64,000 nt of DNA from Pseudomonas sp. M47T1 (GCF_000263855.1 NZ_AJWX01000003.1:1-64000); one strand, 5' to 3'. Counted from the first letter of the stretch, positions 44,616-54,281 are shown. Notes: generated by a model not told the origin, from the letters alone. Translations and numbers: made by a program.

Positions 44616-47483
44616 CTAGGTTGTCGACGGATGGTGCTGCATGGCCAGTAATATGAGGTGCGGTCGCGCACCGTTGCCCGTGACTCGCCTGGCGTTCAGG
44701 GTAATGGTCTGCGGGCCTGTGCCGGGCAAGTTTTGCTCCACCACGAAGCCGTCAAAACTGGAGTTATTGCCCAGAATACTCCCCAATTGTTCACGTAGCG
44801 CTTCAATGTCCCACTGCCCGTCGCCCAGTTCATAGAGCGGCCGACCGGTGGTTTGCCCCGCCGACGTGCGGAAATCCCGATAGTACGAGCGGCTGGCCGA
44901 CACCACGCACAGTTGGTGGTCGAGCACCAGCAGCGGCTCGATGACCGTATCGACAATGGCCTCGGCCAGTTCTCGTGCGGCCTGTACCGCCTGGTCGTTG
45001 GCAATACGGGTGTTGATGTCGTGAAATGTCATCACCACACCATCAATCACGTTGTCCAGCGTGCGGTACGGCAGCAGCCTGGCCAGAAACCAGTTATCCG
45101 CCGTGGTGCGCAGTTCGATTTCACGGGGTATCAGTGTTTCCAGTACTTCCTGTGCCACCGCCAGCAGGTCCTGCGAGTCCAGGTATGAGGTGATATCAGC
45201 CAACGGCCGCCCGACGTCCTTGGGAATCAAGCGGTAGATGTTCGCCGCATCCCGGGTGAAGCGCCGGATAGTCAAATGGGTATCGAGAAATATAGTTCCG
45301 ATATTGATGCTGTCGAGCAGGTTCTTCATGTCGTTCTGCATGTCGCCCAGCTGTTCGATCTTGGCCTGTAGCTCGGCGTTGACGGTTACCAGCTCTTCAT
45401 TGACCGATTGCAGCTCTTCGCGCGACGTTTCCAGCTCTTCGTTGGAGGATTGCAGTTCTTCGTTGGTCGACTGCATCTCCTCGTTGGCCGAGCTGAGTTC
45501 CTCGTTGGCGTCCTGCAACTCGTCGATAGTGGCCTGCAGGTTCTCGCGGGTGTAGGCCAAATCGCGCTCCAGGCGCGTGACGTGCTCGGAGGTTGGGGGG
45601 GCGGTGCCGCGCTTGCCCGCCTTGGCAGGCGCAGCAGCTACCGGCGCCAGCAGGTCCTGAAAGGTGATCAGCAGTAGCCGTTCGCCTTGGGCCGAATCGG
45701 CCATGCGCCTGACGCTCAGGTTGACTTGGCGGGTGGCATCTGCCCCTGCGACGCTCAGCGGGCCGGCCTGCATGGCTTCGGTGCTGACCGCCGCGCGATG
45801 AACGGCGTTGCGCAGCTCCAACTGTAAGCCGTCGCGGGCCATGTCGATGACATTCAGGCTGGCCTGGCCGGGCGCCGGGCGCAGGTAGTTGCCGGTGTCA
45901 CCATGGATATAAAGGATATTGCCCGTCAGGTCGGTGACCACTGACGCCGGGCCGAAGTCTTGCAGCAGTGCGCGGCGGGTCAGTTCGGCAATGTTGGTTT
46001 CCCTGGTCATTTTGGCTGGGTGGTCCGGTAGTTTGCTGATCCGTTCGGGCACCCATGACAGGCTGCTGTCCAACGGTATGGATTGGGGCATGGGCGACTT
46101 GATGGCCCGGTAGAATTTCCACTTGCGGTGGATGGGCGAAAACAGCGTGGCATGCCCGCCGATGCTTTCCGATGGCGACAGAAACAGCACACCACCAGGC
46201 TTGAGCGCGTAGTGAAAGGTCGGCACCAGGCGATTCTGCAGGGCCTGGCCCAGGTAAATCATCAGGTTGCGGCAGCACAGCAGGTCTAGACGGGTGAAGG
46301 GTGGGTCCTTGATGACGTTCTGCACCGCGAACACGATCATCTCGCGTATTTCCTTGCGCACTCGGTAACCGCCTTCTTCAGCGATGAAATAACGCTGCAA
46401 GCGTTGGCCGGTCATGTCATTGGCAATGCTCAACGGGTACAGGCCGGCCCGGGCGGTGCCAATGGCGTCGGCGTCCAGGTCGGTGGCGAAAAATTGGACC
46501 GTCAACGCCAGGGCATGGGCCTGCAACAGCTCATGCAGCACAATGGCTACCGAATAGGCTTCTTCGCCGCTGGCACAACCCGCCACCCACACGCGTAATA
46601 CATCGTCGCGCGCCTTGGCCGCCAGCAGGGGTTGGAGGATCTGTTCCTCCATCACCTCAAAGGCCTCGGGGTCGCGGAAGAACTGGGTCACGTTGATCAG
46701 CAGTTCATTGAACAGCAACAGGCTTTCGGCGGGGCTGCCTTGCAGCAAGCTTACGTATTGCGCCTCGCTGGCTATCTGTTGAACCTGCATGCGCCGCTCG
46801 ATGCGCCGCGCAATGGTGCTGGTCTTGTACTGGGTGAAGTCGTGCCCGGTGGCTTCGCGCAAGTGCAGCAGAATCTGTTGCAGCGTATAGCTGGCGCTGG
46901 CGGGCTCGGTGCCCAGCAGCGCTTCGGGCATGTGCTGCACCGTCAGTACCTGGGTGGCGTTGCCCGCCTTTATCACGCTGTCAGGCATACCGGAGTAAGC
47001 CGCTTCCTCGGGGAATTGCACCAGCGTGCGGCCGCCGTGGTCGAGAATGGCACGGCAACCGCGGGTACCATCACTGCCGGTGCCCGACAGCACGATGCCC
47101 ACGGCGTATCGCCCATGCTGTTCGGCAAGGGAAATGAAACAGGCGTCGATGGGCAGATGCTGGCTGGCCGAGTGTTGGCGAGGGCTGAGTACCAGTGTGT
47201 GGCCCGACAGGCGCAGGTCGTGGTTCGGAGGGATCACGTACACCCGGTCGGCTGCCATGCGTGCACCGTTGCTGGCTTCGATCACCGGCATGCTGGTGGC
47301 GCGGCCGAGAATTTCGCTCAGCAGGCTAGGGTGGGCCGGGTCCAGATGCTGAACCACCACGAAGCTGGCGCCGCTGTCGGCGGGCATTGAGCGCAGGAAC
47401 CGCTCCAGCGGTTCCAGGCCGCCAGCGGAAGCGCCAAGGCCGACGATAAGCGCAGCGCCTGGCGGTGGGGGGGTCAATGGCAC
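44616..47483 (-). CDS. CheB-CheR-PAS fusion protein
   Basis: A 955-residue protein. The CheB methylesterase domain lies at about 10-190 with catalytic Ser19 (GLGASAGGLEPL), the His in VVQHLDP and the Asp in LSGTGSDGTRG. The CheR methyltransferase is at about 205-470 (YKTSTIARRIERRM, RVWVAGCASGEEAYSVAI for SAM, CCRNLMIYL). A long coiled coil rich in Glu, Leu and Ser (about 640-725, LQDANEELSSANEEMQSTNEE) and PAS domains follow. Such fusions act in signalling outside standard chemotaxis arrays; with the downstream GGDEF-EAL gene this suggests a two-gene sensory module. The CheB part lacks its receiver domain. Confidence 0.92.
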   Translation of the reverse strand: MPLTPPPPGAALIVGLGASAGGLEPLERFLRSMPADSGASFVVVQHLDPAHPSLLSEILGRATSMPVIEASNGARMAADRVYVIPPNHDLRLSGHTLVLSPRQHSASQHLPIDACFISLAEQHGRYAVGIVLSGTGSDGTRGCRAILDHGGRTLVQFPEEAAYSGMPDSVIKAGNATQVLTVQHMPEALLGTEPASASYTLQQILLHLREATGHDFTQYKTSTIARRIERRMQVQQIASEAQYVSLLQGSPAESLLLFNELLINVTQFFRDPEAFEVMEEQILQPLLAAKARDDVLRVWVAGCASGEEAYSVAIVLHELLQAHALALTVQFFATDLDADAIGTARAGLYPLSIANDMTGQRLQRYFIAEEGGYRVRKEIREMIVFAVQNVIKDPPFTRLDLLCCRNLMIYLGQALQNRLVPTFHYALKPGGVLFLSPSESIGGHATLFSPIHRKWKFYRAIKSPMPQSIPLDSSLSWVPERISKLPDHPAKMTRETNIAELTRRALLQDFGPASVVTDLTGNILYIHGDTGNYLRPAPGQASLNVIDMARDGLQLELRNAVHRAAVSTEAMQAGPLSVAGADATRQVNLSVRRMADSAQGERLLLITFQDLLAPVAAAPAKAGKRGTAPPTSEHVTRLERDLAYTRENLQATIDELQDANEELSSANEEMQSTNEELQSSNEELETSREELQSVNEELVTVNAELQAKIEQLGDMQNDMKNLLDSINIGTIFLDTHLTIRRFTRDAANIYRLIPKDVGRPLADITSYLDSQDLLAVAQEVLETLIPREIELRTTADNWFLARLLPYRTLDNVIDGVVMTFHDINTRIANDQAVQAARELAEAIVDTVIEPLLVLDHQLCVVSASRSYYRDFRTSAGQTTGRPLYELGDGQWDIEALREQLGSILGNNSSFDGFVVEQNLPGTGPQTITLNARRVTGNGARPHLILLAMQHHPSTT

Positions 47484-47545
47484 GGGGCAGCCTGCGGCAA
47501 GGAAAATAGAGCGTCCATCTTAACGGGTTTGCCCCGCGCGTGGCG

Positions 47546-47944
47546 TCATGGGCCCAGGTAGGCCTGCAACTCCTTGGTGCGCTGCTCGGCATGGGCGCGC
47601 TTGCACCCCAGTGCCGCCAGCCCGCGCAGGCTGCCCGAGGCGTTCACTTGGTACACCGTCGCGCAGTCGGCGTCCCGGAAGGTGATCCAGGCGCGCTGGG
47701 CGACCTGCAGTTTCTGGCGCATCACGCTGTACTTGTCGGTGGCGGTGTCTGGCTGGGTGAGTTGTTTCACCAGCGCCTGGTAGGCCGAGTTAAGCTTGGC
47801 CTCGGCTGCATCGGCGTCCAGGGCGGCGCATTGGGTCATTTGCACGGTGGTGGAGGCGTTGGCGCAGTCGGGTTTGGCGTGGGCTGCGGCGAGGGCCCCG
47901 GTGGCAATGAACAGAGTGGTCAGCAACAACAGGCGAGCAGCCAT
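47546..47944 (-). CDS. DUF1311/LprI family exported protein
   Basis: A 132-residue protein from the ATG at 47944: signal peptide ending ALAAAHA (about residue 23), then a four-Cys domain: KPDCANASTTVQMTQCAALDADAAEAKLNSAYQAL, then FRDADCATVYQ and LGCKRAHAEQRTKEL. This is the DUF1311/LprI pattern, shared with a lysozyme inhibitor of M. tuberculosis; a role in envelope protection is possible. Monocistronic. A methyltransferase remnant lies upstream. Confidence 0.88.
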   Translation of the reverse strand: MAARLLLLTTLFIATGALAAAHAKPDCANASTTVQMTQCAALDADAAEAKLNSAYQALVKQLTQPDTATDKYSVMRQKLQVAQRAWITFRDADCATVYQVNASGSLRGLAALGCKRAHAEQRTKELQAYLGP

Positions 47945-48031
47945 AAGGCCTCCATGAAAAGTGGGGCGGCACATTAACCCGTCAGGGCCTGGCTCGTCCT
48001 GAAAAAGGGTGAGCAAATGTTAATGCCGAAA

Positions 48032-48420
48032 TTACCGATGCGCCGCCACCAATAACAGCATCGGCCGTTCCACCTCATCGGCCACACCTTGCGGCCATCC
48101 GGGGCGGTCAGCCAGTCAGCTTGTTTCGATGCCATGAAAATCGGATGCTCGATGGAAAACACCAGGTGCCCGCCGGGGACCAGTGCCTTGTAGGCCGCGG
48201 TCAGCAAGCCAGGCAGGTTCTTGAGGTAGTGCAAGGTCAGCGAACTGTAGACAAGGTCGGTGCTGCACTCGGGCAGCGCCAGGTGTTCCAGGTCGGCCTG
48301 AGTGTCGGTGATGCGCGGGTCGCGGGTGGTGGTGCGGGCGCGCTCCAGCATGCGCTGCGACACCTCCAGCCCCAGCACGCTGCGGGCATCCTGCTCGGCG
48401 GTCCTTGGCATTTTGTTGCA
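48032..48420 (-). pseudogene. Remnant of a class I SAM-dependent methyltransferase
   Basis: The minus strand reads ARSVLGLEVSQRMLERARTT, then YSSLTLHYLKNLPGLL and LVPGGHLVFSIEHPIF...DGRKVWP (in pieces), the middle of a ~240-residue methyltransferase. The N-terminal SAM motif (DLGCG region) is missing. After KVWP a +1 frame continues ADEVERPMLLLVAAHR-stop (stop at 48032-48034), which is the family's normal C-terminus. About 80 codons between them have been lost with a frame change. The gene is therefore cut at the 5' end and carries an internal deletion, and is not functional. Confidence 0.75.
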
Positions 48421-48483
48421 GCGTACTATAGCCAATGTCTTACACGCACTGCTCCCGATCTCCTCTATGGGAAACCCGTCCAC

Positions 48484-48796
48484 CGTCGTAATCTACCCCC
48501 AACAGCTGAGGCAAAGGATTTGCCCAGCGTCAGGGATGACAGGCCACGAAAGGATTCACTTCGACAGGGAGTTGAATGGGCCACACAAAAAACCCGCTTC
48601 GGCGGGTTTTTTGTTGTGTGGGATTTGCTGACCCTCTCAGCGTCTTGCCATTGTTCCAGCACGTACAGCGTGTCCGGGGCGGCAGCGCTGAGTCCAGTTG
48701 CCAGGGCCTCTATAGCGCTAACGCCTGTCACCGCTGCCTTGGGTAGCGGCTACAGGACACCGTGTAGTTGCGCAAGGCTACGTAGATCCGCACCCG
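48484..48796. other. 313-nt gap with a strong terminator
   Basis: A long stem-loop at 48581-48622 (core 48587-48613: AAAACCCGC-TTCG-GCGGGTTTT, extended by CCACACAA/TTGTGTGG) has T-runs on both strands and probably ends the TonB receptor transcript coming from the right. A short minus frame here (48465-48731) has no family features and is not called. Confidence 0.6.
48587..48613 (-). terminator. Terminator downstream of the TonB-dependent receptor
   Basis: A 9-bp stem AAAACCCGC / GCGGGTTTT closed by a TTCG tetraloop with T-runs on either strand. It lies 184 nt beyond the receptor stop codon. Confidence 0.85.
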
Positions 48797-51226
48797 TTAC
48801 CAGGTGTATTTCACGCTGGTCAGCAAGGTGCGGCGCAGGCCCGGATAGCACTCGTAGCTGTCATCACAGGTTGCCACATACTGGGTGTCCAAAAGGTTCT
48901 GGGCATTCACCGAAACGGTCACGTGCTGGTTGATCGGGTAGCTGGCGCCGGCGTCGAACAGGGTGTAGTTATCGATGTGGTAGGTATTGGCATTGTCGCC
49001 GTACAACACGCCGGTGTAGCGGGCGCCAGCGCCCAGGCTGAGGCCGTCGAGCACGGTGTCGTGGAAGGTGTAGTTCAGCCACGCAGAGGCCATGTGCTTC
49101 GGTACGTTGGCAGGGCGGTTGCCCTGGTCGCCGTTGTTGCTCTTGGTGATTTCGGCGTGGGTGTAGGTGTACGACGCCAGCAGGTCCCAGTTCTGGTTAA
49201 GCCGCGCCTTGATTTCCGCTTCGATACCACGTGACTGCTGCTCGCCTGAAGACACCGAATAACCGGTTGTCACACCACCTGCAACCTCGTTGGTCAACAC
49301 GTTGGTCTTGGTCAGGTCGTAGGCGGCCAGGGTCATCAACAGCGCGTCGGTAGGCTGGTATTTCACGCCCACTTCCCATTGATGCGCCATGCTCGGGTCG
49401 AACGCGTTGCCATTGCGGTCTGTGCCGGTGTTGGGGTTGAACGACTCGGCGTAGCTGACGTAAGGCGCGAGGCCGAAGTCGGTGACATAGGTCAGCCCCG
49501 CCCGGCCAGTAAAGGCGTTGTCCTTCTGGTAGGTGGAGGCGCCCACGTGATTGTCCAGGTCATTGCGCACGTAGTCGTAGCGACCGCCCATCGTCAGAAT
49601 CCAGTGGTCGTCGAACTTTATCTGGTCCTGCAGGTAGCCGCCGACCTGCTGGATGGTCTGGTCGTAGTCGATTGAGCTCAGGCTGTTGGCCGCGGTGGGG
49701 CGGGCGATGCTCATGCCGTACTGCGGGTTATAGATGTTCAGCGTCGGCGCCAGGGTGCGCCAGCGGGTGATGTCGGCGTCCTGCCAGGCGTAGTCCACGC
49801 CCATCAGCAGCTTGTGGGTGAGCGGCCCGGTGGTGAAGTCGGCCTGCAACTGGTTGTCCAGGTTGAAGGTGTCCATGTGCTGGTCGAAACGGTCGGCAAT
49901 GCGCGTGGTGGTTCCGCTGCTGAGGTTGACGGCGGTAGGCAGCAGGTTCTGGAAAATCAGGTCAACCTGGCCGTAGCGCGCGTTCTGACGAAACTCCCAG
50001 GTGTCATTCAGGCGGTGGCGGAACTCGTAGCCGAGGGTGTACTGGTCCTGGTCGAAGTGGTTGAAGCTGTGGTCACCCATCAGCACGTTGGTGGTATGAC
50101 CACTGGGCGTGCTGTAGGCGAACAGGGAGCCGCCGTTATGGTCGCGGGTGAAGTCGGTGAGCACCGTCAGGCTAGTATCGGCGTCCGGCGCCCAAGTGAA
50201 GGAGGGCGCGATATACAGGCGGTTGTCCTGCACTGGGTGGCCATCGGCGTAGTCCACCTGGGTATCCGCGTCGCGAGCCAGGCCAACCACGCGATACAAC
50301 AGGCTTTGATCGTCGTTCAGCGCGCCACCGATGTCGAACTGACCCTGGGCGCGATCATGGTTGCCGCCGGTCAATTGCACTTCGTTCACGTGGTCGGCTT
50401 CCGGTTTCTTGCTGACCCGGTTGACGATGCCTCCCGCATCCCCTTGCCCGAACAGGCTGGACGCTGGCCCCCGAACCACTTCCACGCGGTCAAAGGCGTA
50501 CGGCTCGCTGCGGAAGAACGCATAGCTGTTGTTCTGCTGGCGCAAGCCGTTGAGGTAGTCGCTGGTGGCCTGGCCATTGAAGCCGCGAATGTACAGCCAG
50601 TCGAAACCCTTTGGGTCCAGGCCGTAGGCTTCCACTTTCACCCCGGGTACATAGCGCAACGCATCGGTCACCGTCTGTGCGCCCTGGGCCCGCATCTGCT
50701 GGCGCGTGATGACCGAAATCGACTGCGGTATCTCTATGATGGGGGTGTCGGTCTTGGTGCCCGCGCTGCTGCGGGTGGCCACATAGCCTTGCCCCGGGTC
50801 TACGCCATCATCGCTACTTTTGCCCGAGATGCTGGTGGGCGCCAGTTGCACGGTGGCATCAACCATCGGGATCAGCGAGTAGCTGCCGTTGGCCAGCAAC
50901 ACCGCTTGCAGCCTGCTCTCGGCCAGCAGCTGGCGCAGGCCGGCATCCACCGCGTAGGCGCCATGCAGGCCAGGCGAGCGTTGCCCTTGGGCGGCCTGGG
51001 GGTCGTAGGAAATGTTGACGCCGGTGGTGGCTGAAAATTGCTCCAGCGCCGCGCTCACCGAGCCTGCGGGAATGTCGAAGCGGGTTTCAGCCGCAGCCTG
51101 CGCCCATGCCGAAGGGGCAATGATCAACGCCGCCAGTGGCGCGCTCAAGGTAATGCCCATGACCCCCTGGCGCACCGCGCGCTTGAACAGGTCCGGCCCA
51201 TTGGTGGTTGACTTGCGTGCAGACAT
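48797..51226 (-). CDS. TonB-dependent siderophore receptor with signalling (STN) domain
   Basis: An 809-residue outer-membrane receptor. Signal peptide ends SAWAQA (about residue 45); an STN domain (ETRFDIPAGSVSAALEQFSATTGVNISYD) lies at about 47-120. The TonB box/plug region includes IPQSISVITRQQMRAQGAQTVTDALRYVPGV and VEVVRGPASSLFGQGDAGGIVNRVSKKP. A 22-strand barrel ends in LTSVKYTW with a terminal aromatic residue. The C-terminal CDDSYECYPGLRR pair of Cys is typical of ferrichrome/hydroxamate-type receptors, so a hydroxamate ligand is likely but not proven. With the FecR/FecI pair upstream it forms a cell-surface signalling unit. Confidence 0.94.
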   Translation of the reverse strand: MSARKSTTNGPDLFKRAVRQGVMGITLSAPLAALIIAPSAWAQAAAETRFDIPAGSVSAALEQFSATTGVNISYDPQAAQGQRSPGLHGAYAVDAGLRQLLAESRLQAVLLANGSYSLIPMVDATVQLAPTSISGKSSDDGVDPGQGYVATRSSAGTKTDTPIIEIPQSISVITRQQMRAQGAQTVTDALRYVPGVKVEAYGLDPKGFDWLYIRGFNGQATSDYLNGLRQQNNSYAFFRSEPYAFDRVEVVRGPASSLFGQGDAGGIVNRVSKKPEADHVNEVQLTGGNHDRAQGQFDIGGALNDDQSLLYRVVGLARDADTQVDYADGHPVQDNRLYIAPSFTWAPDADTSLTVLTDFTRDHNGGSLFAYSTPSGHTTNVLMGDHSFNHFDQDQYTLGYEFRHRLNDTWEFRQNARYGQVDLIFQNLLPTAVNLSSGTTTRIADRFDQHMDTFNLDNQLQADFTTGPLTHKLLMGVDYAWQDADITRWRTLAPTLNIYNPQYGMSIARPTAANSLSSIDYDQTIQQVGGYLQDQIKFDDHWILTMGGRYDYVRNDLDNHVGASTYQKDNAFTGRAGLTYVTDFGLAPYVSYAESFNPNTGTDRNGNAFDPSMAHQWEVGVKYQPTDALLMTLAAYDLTKTNVLTNEVAGGVTTGYSVSSGEQQSRGIEAEIKARLNQNWDLLASYTYTHAEITKSNNGDQGNRPANVPKHMASAWLNYTFHDTVLDGLSLGAGARYTGVLYGDNANTYHIDNYTLFDAGASYPINQHVTVSVNAQNLLDTQYVATCDDSYECYPGLRRTLLTSVKYTW

Positions 51227-51342
51227 GCGTATTCCCTTCGTCCCGTGGCAGTAGTGATGGCGTTATGTGCGCCTCTACATCCAAGTCGAACGAGAATTCG
51301 AATCGACAACACCCCACGGCAATATATTTTTGCGAGCACGCC

Positions 51343-52281
51343 TCAAGCGGGTTCCACCCGTGCCCAGTACGGGGTGAAATGCCTGATGCGCACGGGCAGC
51401 GTGGACGACAGGTTTTCCAGCACCGCGTTGATATCGCCCAGGTGAAAGGCGCCGGAAATCCGCAGCTTGGCCACGGCCGCCGCACAGCCCAGATACCCAG
51501 GGCGGTAACGCTGCAATTCAGTGACAACCTGTTCCAGGCGCCAGTCGTCGACGACCAGCATGCCGTGGGTCCAGGCGTCGGCCTGGGGCGTAGCCGGTTG
51601 CACGGCGTCGGTCGCGTTTTGCCGAAACAGCAGTTGCTGACCGGCGTCCACCCGCACGGCCGGCAGCATTGTCGCTGTGCGCACTTGCACCGCATGTTGC
51701 AGCACGCCTACCCGGGTTTGATCGTCCTCGCTGCGCACCACAAAACGCGTGCCCAGGGCGCGGATGCTACCTTCTGGGGTGTGTACCACGAAGGGCCGGC
51801 CCTGGGTATCTCGTGCGGTCTGCACCAGGATCTCCCCGCGTAGCAGGTGCAGTTCCCGCAGTTGAGGGCTATAGCGAATATTTACCGCAGTGTCCGTATT
51901 CAGCTGCAGCAGGCTGCCGTCTGCCAGTTTCACGCTTCGGTAGCCACCGGTGGTGGTTCGCTCGTCAGCCATCAACGACGGCAGCGGCGTCACGCGCCAG
52001 GACAGGGCCGCGGTGCCACTGGCCGCCAGTAACAGCGAAAGCACCTTCAAGAATTCCCGCCGTTTCGCACGGGCACCGCTCAACGTTGGCCGGGCAATGC
52101 CAGGCGCCACTCGCTCAAAGCGTTCCTGCAGCCGGGCAAGCCGGTCCCACGCCATTCGATGACCAGGGTCGGCATTCAGCCAGCGCCCATGGGCCTCGCG
52201 GGTCACTTCGTTGGCGTCCTCGCAGCGCAGTTCAACGTACCAGCGGGCGGCCGCCTCAAGAATGGTGTGATCCTGTGCCAT
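51343..52281 (-). CDS. FecR-family anti-sigma regulator
   Basis: A 312-residue inner-membrane protein. The cytoplasmic N-terminal DUF4880-type domain (AARWYVELRCEDANEVTREAHGRWLNADPGHRMAWDRL, about 10-47) binds the sigma factor; a helix (about 77-95, FLKVLSLLLAASGTAALSW) crosses the membrane; the periplasmic FecR domain (RSVKLADGSLLQLNTDTAV...) receives the signal from the receptor STN domain. It is 3 nt after the sigma gene stop and 116 nt before the receptor. It regulates the sigma factor in response to the loaded receptor. Confidence 0.92.
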   Translation of the reverse strand: MAQDHTILEAAARWYVELRCEDANEVTREAHGRWLNADPGHRMAWDRLARLQERFERVAPGIARPTLSGARAKRREFLKVLSLLLAASGTAALSWRVTPLPSLMADERTTTGGYRSVKLADGSLLQLNTDTAVNIRYSPQLRELHLLRGEILVQTARDTQGRPFVVHTPEGSIRALGTRFVVRSEDDQTRVGVLQHAVQVRTATMLPAVRVDAGQQLLFRQNATDAVQPATPQADAWTHGMLVVDDWRLEQVVTELQRYRPGYLGCAAAVAKLRISGAFHLGDINAVLENLSSTLPVRIRHFTPYWARVEPA

Positions 52282-52284
52282 GGC

Positions 52285-52794
52285 CTACTCCTCGGTGGCC
52301 AGCAGGCAATGCATCAACGCCCGCGCCGCGTGCTTCTTCACGGTGTTAACCGACAGGTTCAGCTGGCGACCGATCTGCACATAGCTCAACCCATCGAGCT
52401 GGGCCAGCAGGAAAATTTCCCGCGTACGGCCCCCCAGTCCATCGAGCAACTGGTCGATTTCCAGCAGCGTTTCAATGACCTGCAAACGCGTTTCAGGGGA
52501 AATATCCAGCGCCTCGGGCAGCGCCGCCAACGTCTCCAGGTAAGCCTGTTCAAGCGCACGGCGCCGAAACATATCGATCATCAGGCTACGAGCGATACTG
52601 CTCAAATACGCACGCGGCTCGCGCAGCTCCGGCGCCTTGCGCAGCAGCAACACGCGGATGAAGGTGTCCTGGGCCAGGTCCGCCGCATGCTCGAAACATC
52701 CCAGGCGCGCCCGCAACCAGCCGCACAGCCAGCCGTGGTGATCGGTGTAAAGGGTGTGGATGGCCTGATGCTGCGTGCGGTCAACGGAGGACAT
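52285..52794 (-). CDS. FecI-type ECF sigma factor
   Basis: A 169-residue sigma-70 factor: region 2 (LYTDHHGWLCGWLRARLGCFEHAADLAQDTFIRVL, about 16-50) and region 4 (LAQLDGLSYVQIGRQLNLSVNTVKKHAARALMHCL, about 128-162). It should direct RNA polymerase to the receptor gene when the receptor binds its siderophore. It lies directly behind a Fur-like box 29 nt upstream of its start, so it is expected to be made in iron starvation. Sigma, FecR and receptor follow the classical order. Confidence 0.94.
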   Translation of the reverse strand: MSSVDRTQHQAIHTLYTDHHGWLCGWLRARLGCFEHAADLAQDTFIRVLLLRKAPELREPRAYLSSIARSLMIDMFRRRALEQAYLETLAALPEALDISPETRLQVIETLLEIDQLLDGLGGRTREIFLLAQLDGLSYVQIGRQLNLSVNTVKKHAARALMHCLLATEE

Positions 52795-52822
52795 TGCCTG
52801 TACCTGAGACGGGGATTCATAT

Positions 52823-52841
52823 GGAAATGAATCTCATTTTC
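52823..52841 (-). promoter_or_regulatory. Fur box upstream of the FecI-type sigma gene
   Basis: GGAAATGAATCTCATTTTC matches the 19-bp Fur consensus GATAATGATAATCATTATC at 13 positions and keeps the ATGA...TCAT symmetry. It lies 29 nt upstream of the sigma start codon. Confidence 0.7.
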
Positions 52842-53288
52842 GTCAGTGTCAGAGGAATTAGCAATATGTGGCGACGTGTATCGCGATCTATTTGGGGGCT
52901 TGGAGCCGGTGTCGCAGGACTGCACTCGAAGGCGAGTGTTGGGTAGTCGAAGCCTAACCGGAGCGCACAATCTTTTAACGTCGAGGACTTCCCTGGCGGC
53001 GCTGGTAGTGGCTGCCCGGGTCATGGAAAAGTACCATTGCTCCGTACACTGATGCTGTACCCCAGTCTCGAGTTTTTGTATTTTCACGCTTTGTGCAACG
53101 GTACGTGAGCATTTCCTGGCGATGCAGTAACCGATTTTGATCGTTTGCCAACCCTTGTCGGGCAGGCGCCAGTTCGAGAAGCAGGCACCGCAAATCTTCT
53201 CTTACAGGCTTTCCAGTCCCAGTGGAGCTAACCTGAAAGGACTGCCCAGCGCCATCCCATCAGACACAACAGCCAAGGACACAGGCTC
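52842..53288. other. 447-nt gap without a recognised gene
   Basis: Frames in both directions are short and lack family features and ribosome sites. The left end carries the sigma-factor promoter; the right end must carry the promoter of the membrane protein gene at 53289. Nothing else is recognised. Confidence 0.5.
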
Positions 53289-54230
53289 ATGCAAACCCCT
53301 GCACCCACCGGCAAACACATCAAAACCTTCAAACACGGCAAAGCGCTGCCCCTGTTCACCGGGCTCTTCGGCGCGGTACTACTGGCCTTCGCTATCTTCG
53401 TCCTGTACTTGCCAACCGCCCACATCATCACCAACACCGGGCCCGTCAGCCTCCAGACCAGCGGTGGCATGACCATCACCTTCGCCAGCCAGACCACCTT
53501 GCTCTACGCCACCGCCGCGCTGCTCGCGGCCTTGGCCGCAGTCATGCTCGGCCTGACCCTGTGGCAGTACACGTTGCGCCGCGCCAGCTACGACGTGCAC
53601 GAACACGGCATCACCCAGGTCATCGGCAGCCAGCGTGACTACACGCCCTTCACCGAGATCCAGGACCTGTACCTGTTCAGTTCCGGGCAAACCGCCCTCA
53701 CGGGCCTGATCACCAACCTGGCCTACCGCCGCGACGCCAGCGAACCGTTCAAGCGCGTCACCTTGCAGCTGAAGGGCTTCCTGGCGTTCGTCCAATGGGT
53801 GCGCGAACTCTACCTGCGCGAACGGCTGCCCGTGGTCCTGCGCACGCTGGAGGCGGGCGGGGCGGTGACTTTCAACTACATCAGCACCGGTCAGGTATGG
53901 GGCAAGCGCATGGGTGGCAACTTCCTGGACATTGCCACCCAGCCCATTTCGGTTACGCGTGACCAGTTGGAAGTGGAAGGGCACACCGTGTCGATGGTCA
54001 GCCTGCGTGGTGTTGACCTGAATGCATGGTCCGAGAAAGTAGTGATCAAGGGGGCGGTGGGCAAAACGGTGTTTGCAGCGTTGGCCACGGGGATCATGAG
54101 CCATGACCTGATGCTCGCGACCCTGTCGACGCTGTTGCAGGACGGCGCGGCGCAGGGGCAGGTGGGTGCGGACAACGTGGCGGAGTTGCTGCGGTATGGC
54201 GATGAGACTTGGTTCAAAGCGATCAAGTAA
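53289..54230 (+). CDS. Hypothetical membrane protein
   Basis: A 313-residue protein with two strong hydrophobic helices (LFTGLFGAVLLAFAIFVLYL about 22-41; LLYATAALLAALAAVMLGLTLW about 71-92) separated by a ~28-residue outside loop, then a ~220-residue soluble domain (YDVHEHGITQVIGSQRDYTPFTEIQDLYLF) that should face the cytoplasm. The domain looks like a PH-like or regulator of membrane proteins, but no family was recognised with confidence. Start at ATG 53289. Monocistronic. Confidence 0.65.
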   Translation: MQTPAPTGKHIKTFKHGKALPLFTGLFGAVLLAFAIFVLYLPTAHIITNTGPVSLQTSGGMTITFASQTTLLYATAALLAALAAVMLGLTLWQYTLRRASYDVHEHGITQVIGSQRDYTPFTEIQDLYLFSSGQTALTGLITNLAYRRDASEPFKRVTLQLKGFLAFVQWVRELYLRERLPVVLRTLEAGGAVTFNYISTGQVWGKRMGGNFLDIATQPISVTRDQLEVEGHTVSMVSLRGVDLNAWSEKVVIKGAVGKTVFAALATGIMSHDLMLATLSTLLQDGAAQGQVGADNVAELLRYGDETWFKAIK

Positions 54231-54281
54231 TCGTTGCGCTCTGAAGCAGCAACTGCCTTGTGGAGGGTGGATGTGCAGCTG

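Noticed and set aside
48465..48731. Short minus frame over the terminator downstream of the TonB receptor
   Set aside because: It runs through a strong terminator hairpin and has no family features.
49814..51034. A 406-codon plus-strand frame within the TonB receptor
   Set aside because: Shadow of the receptor gene; no family features.
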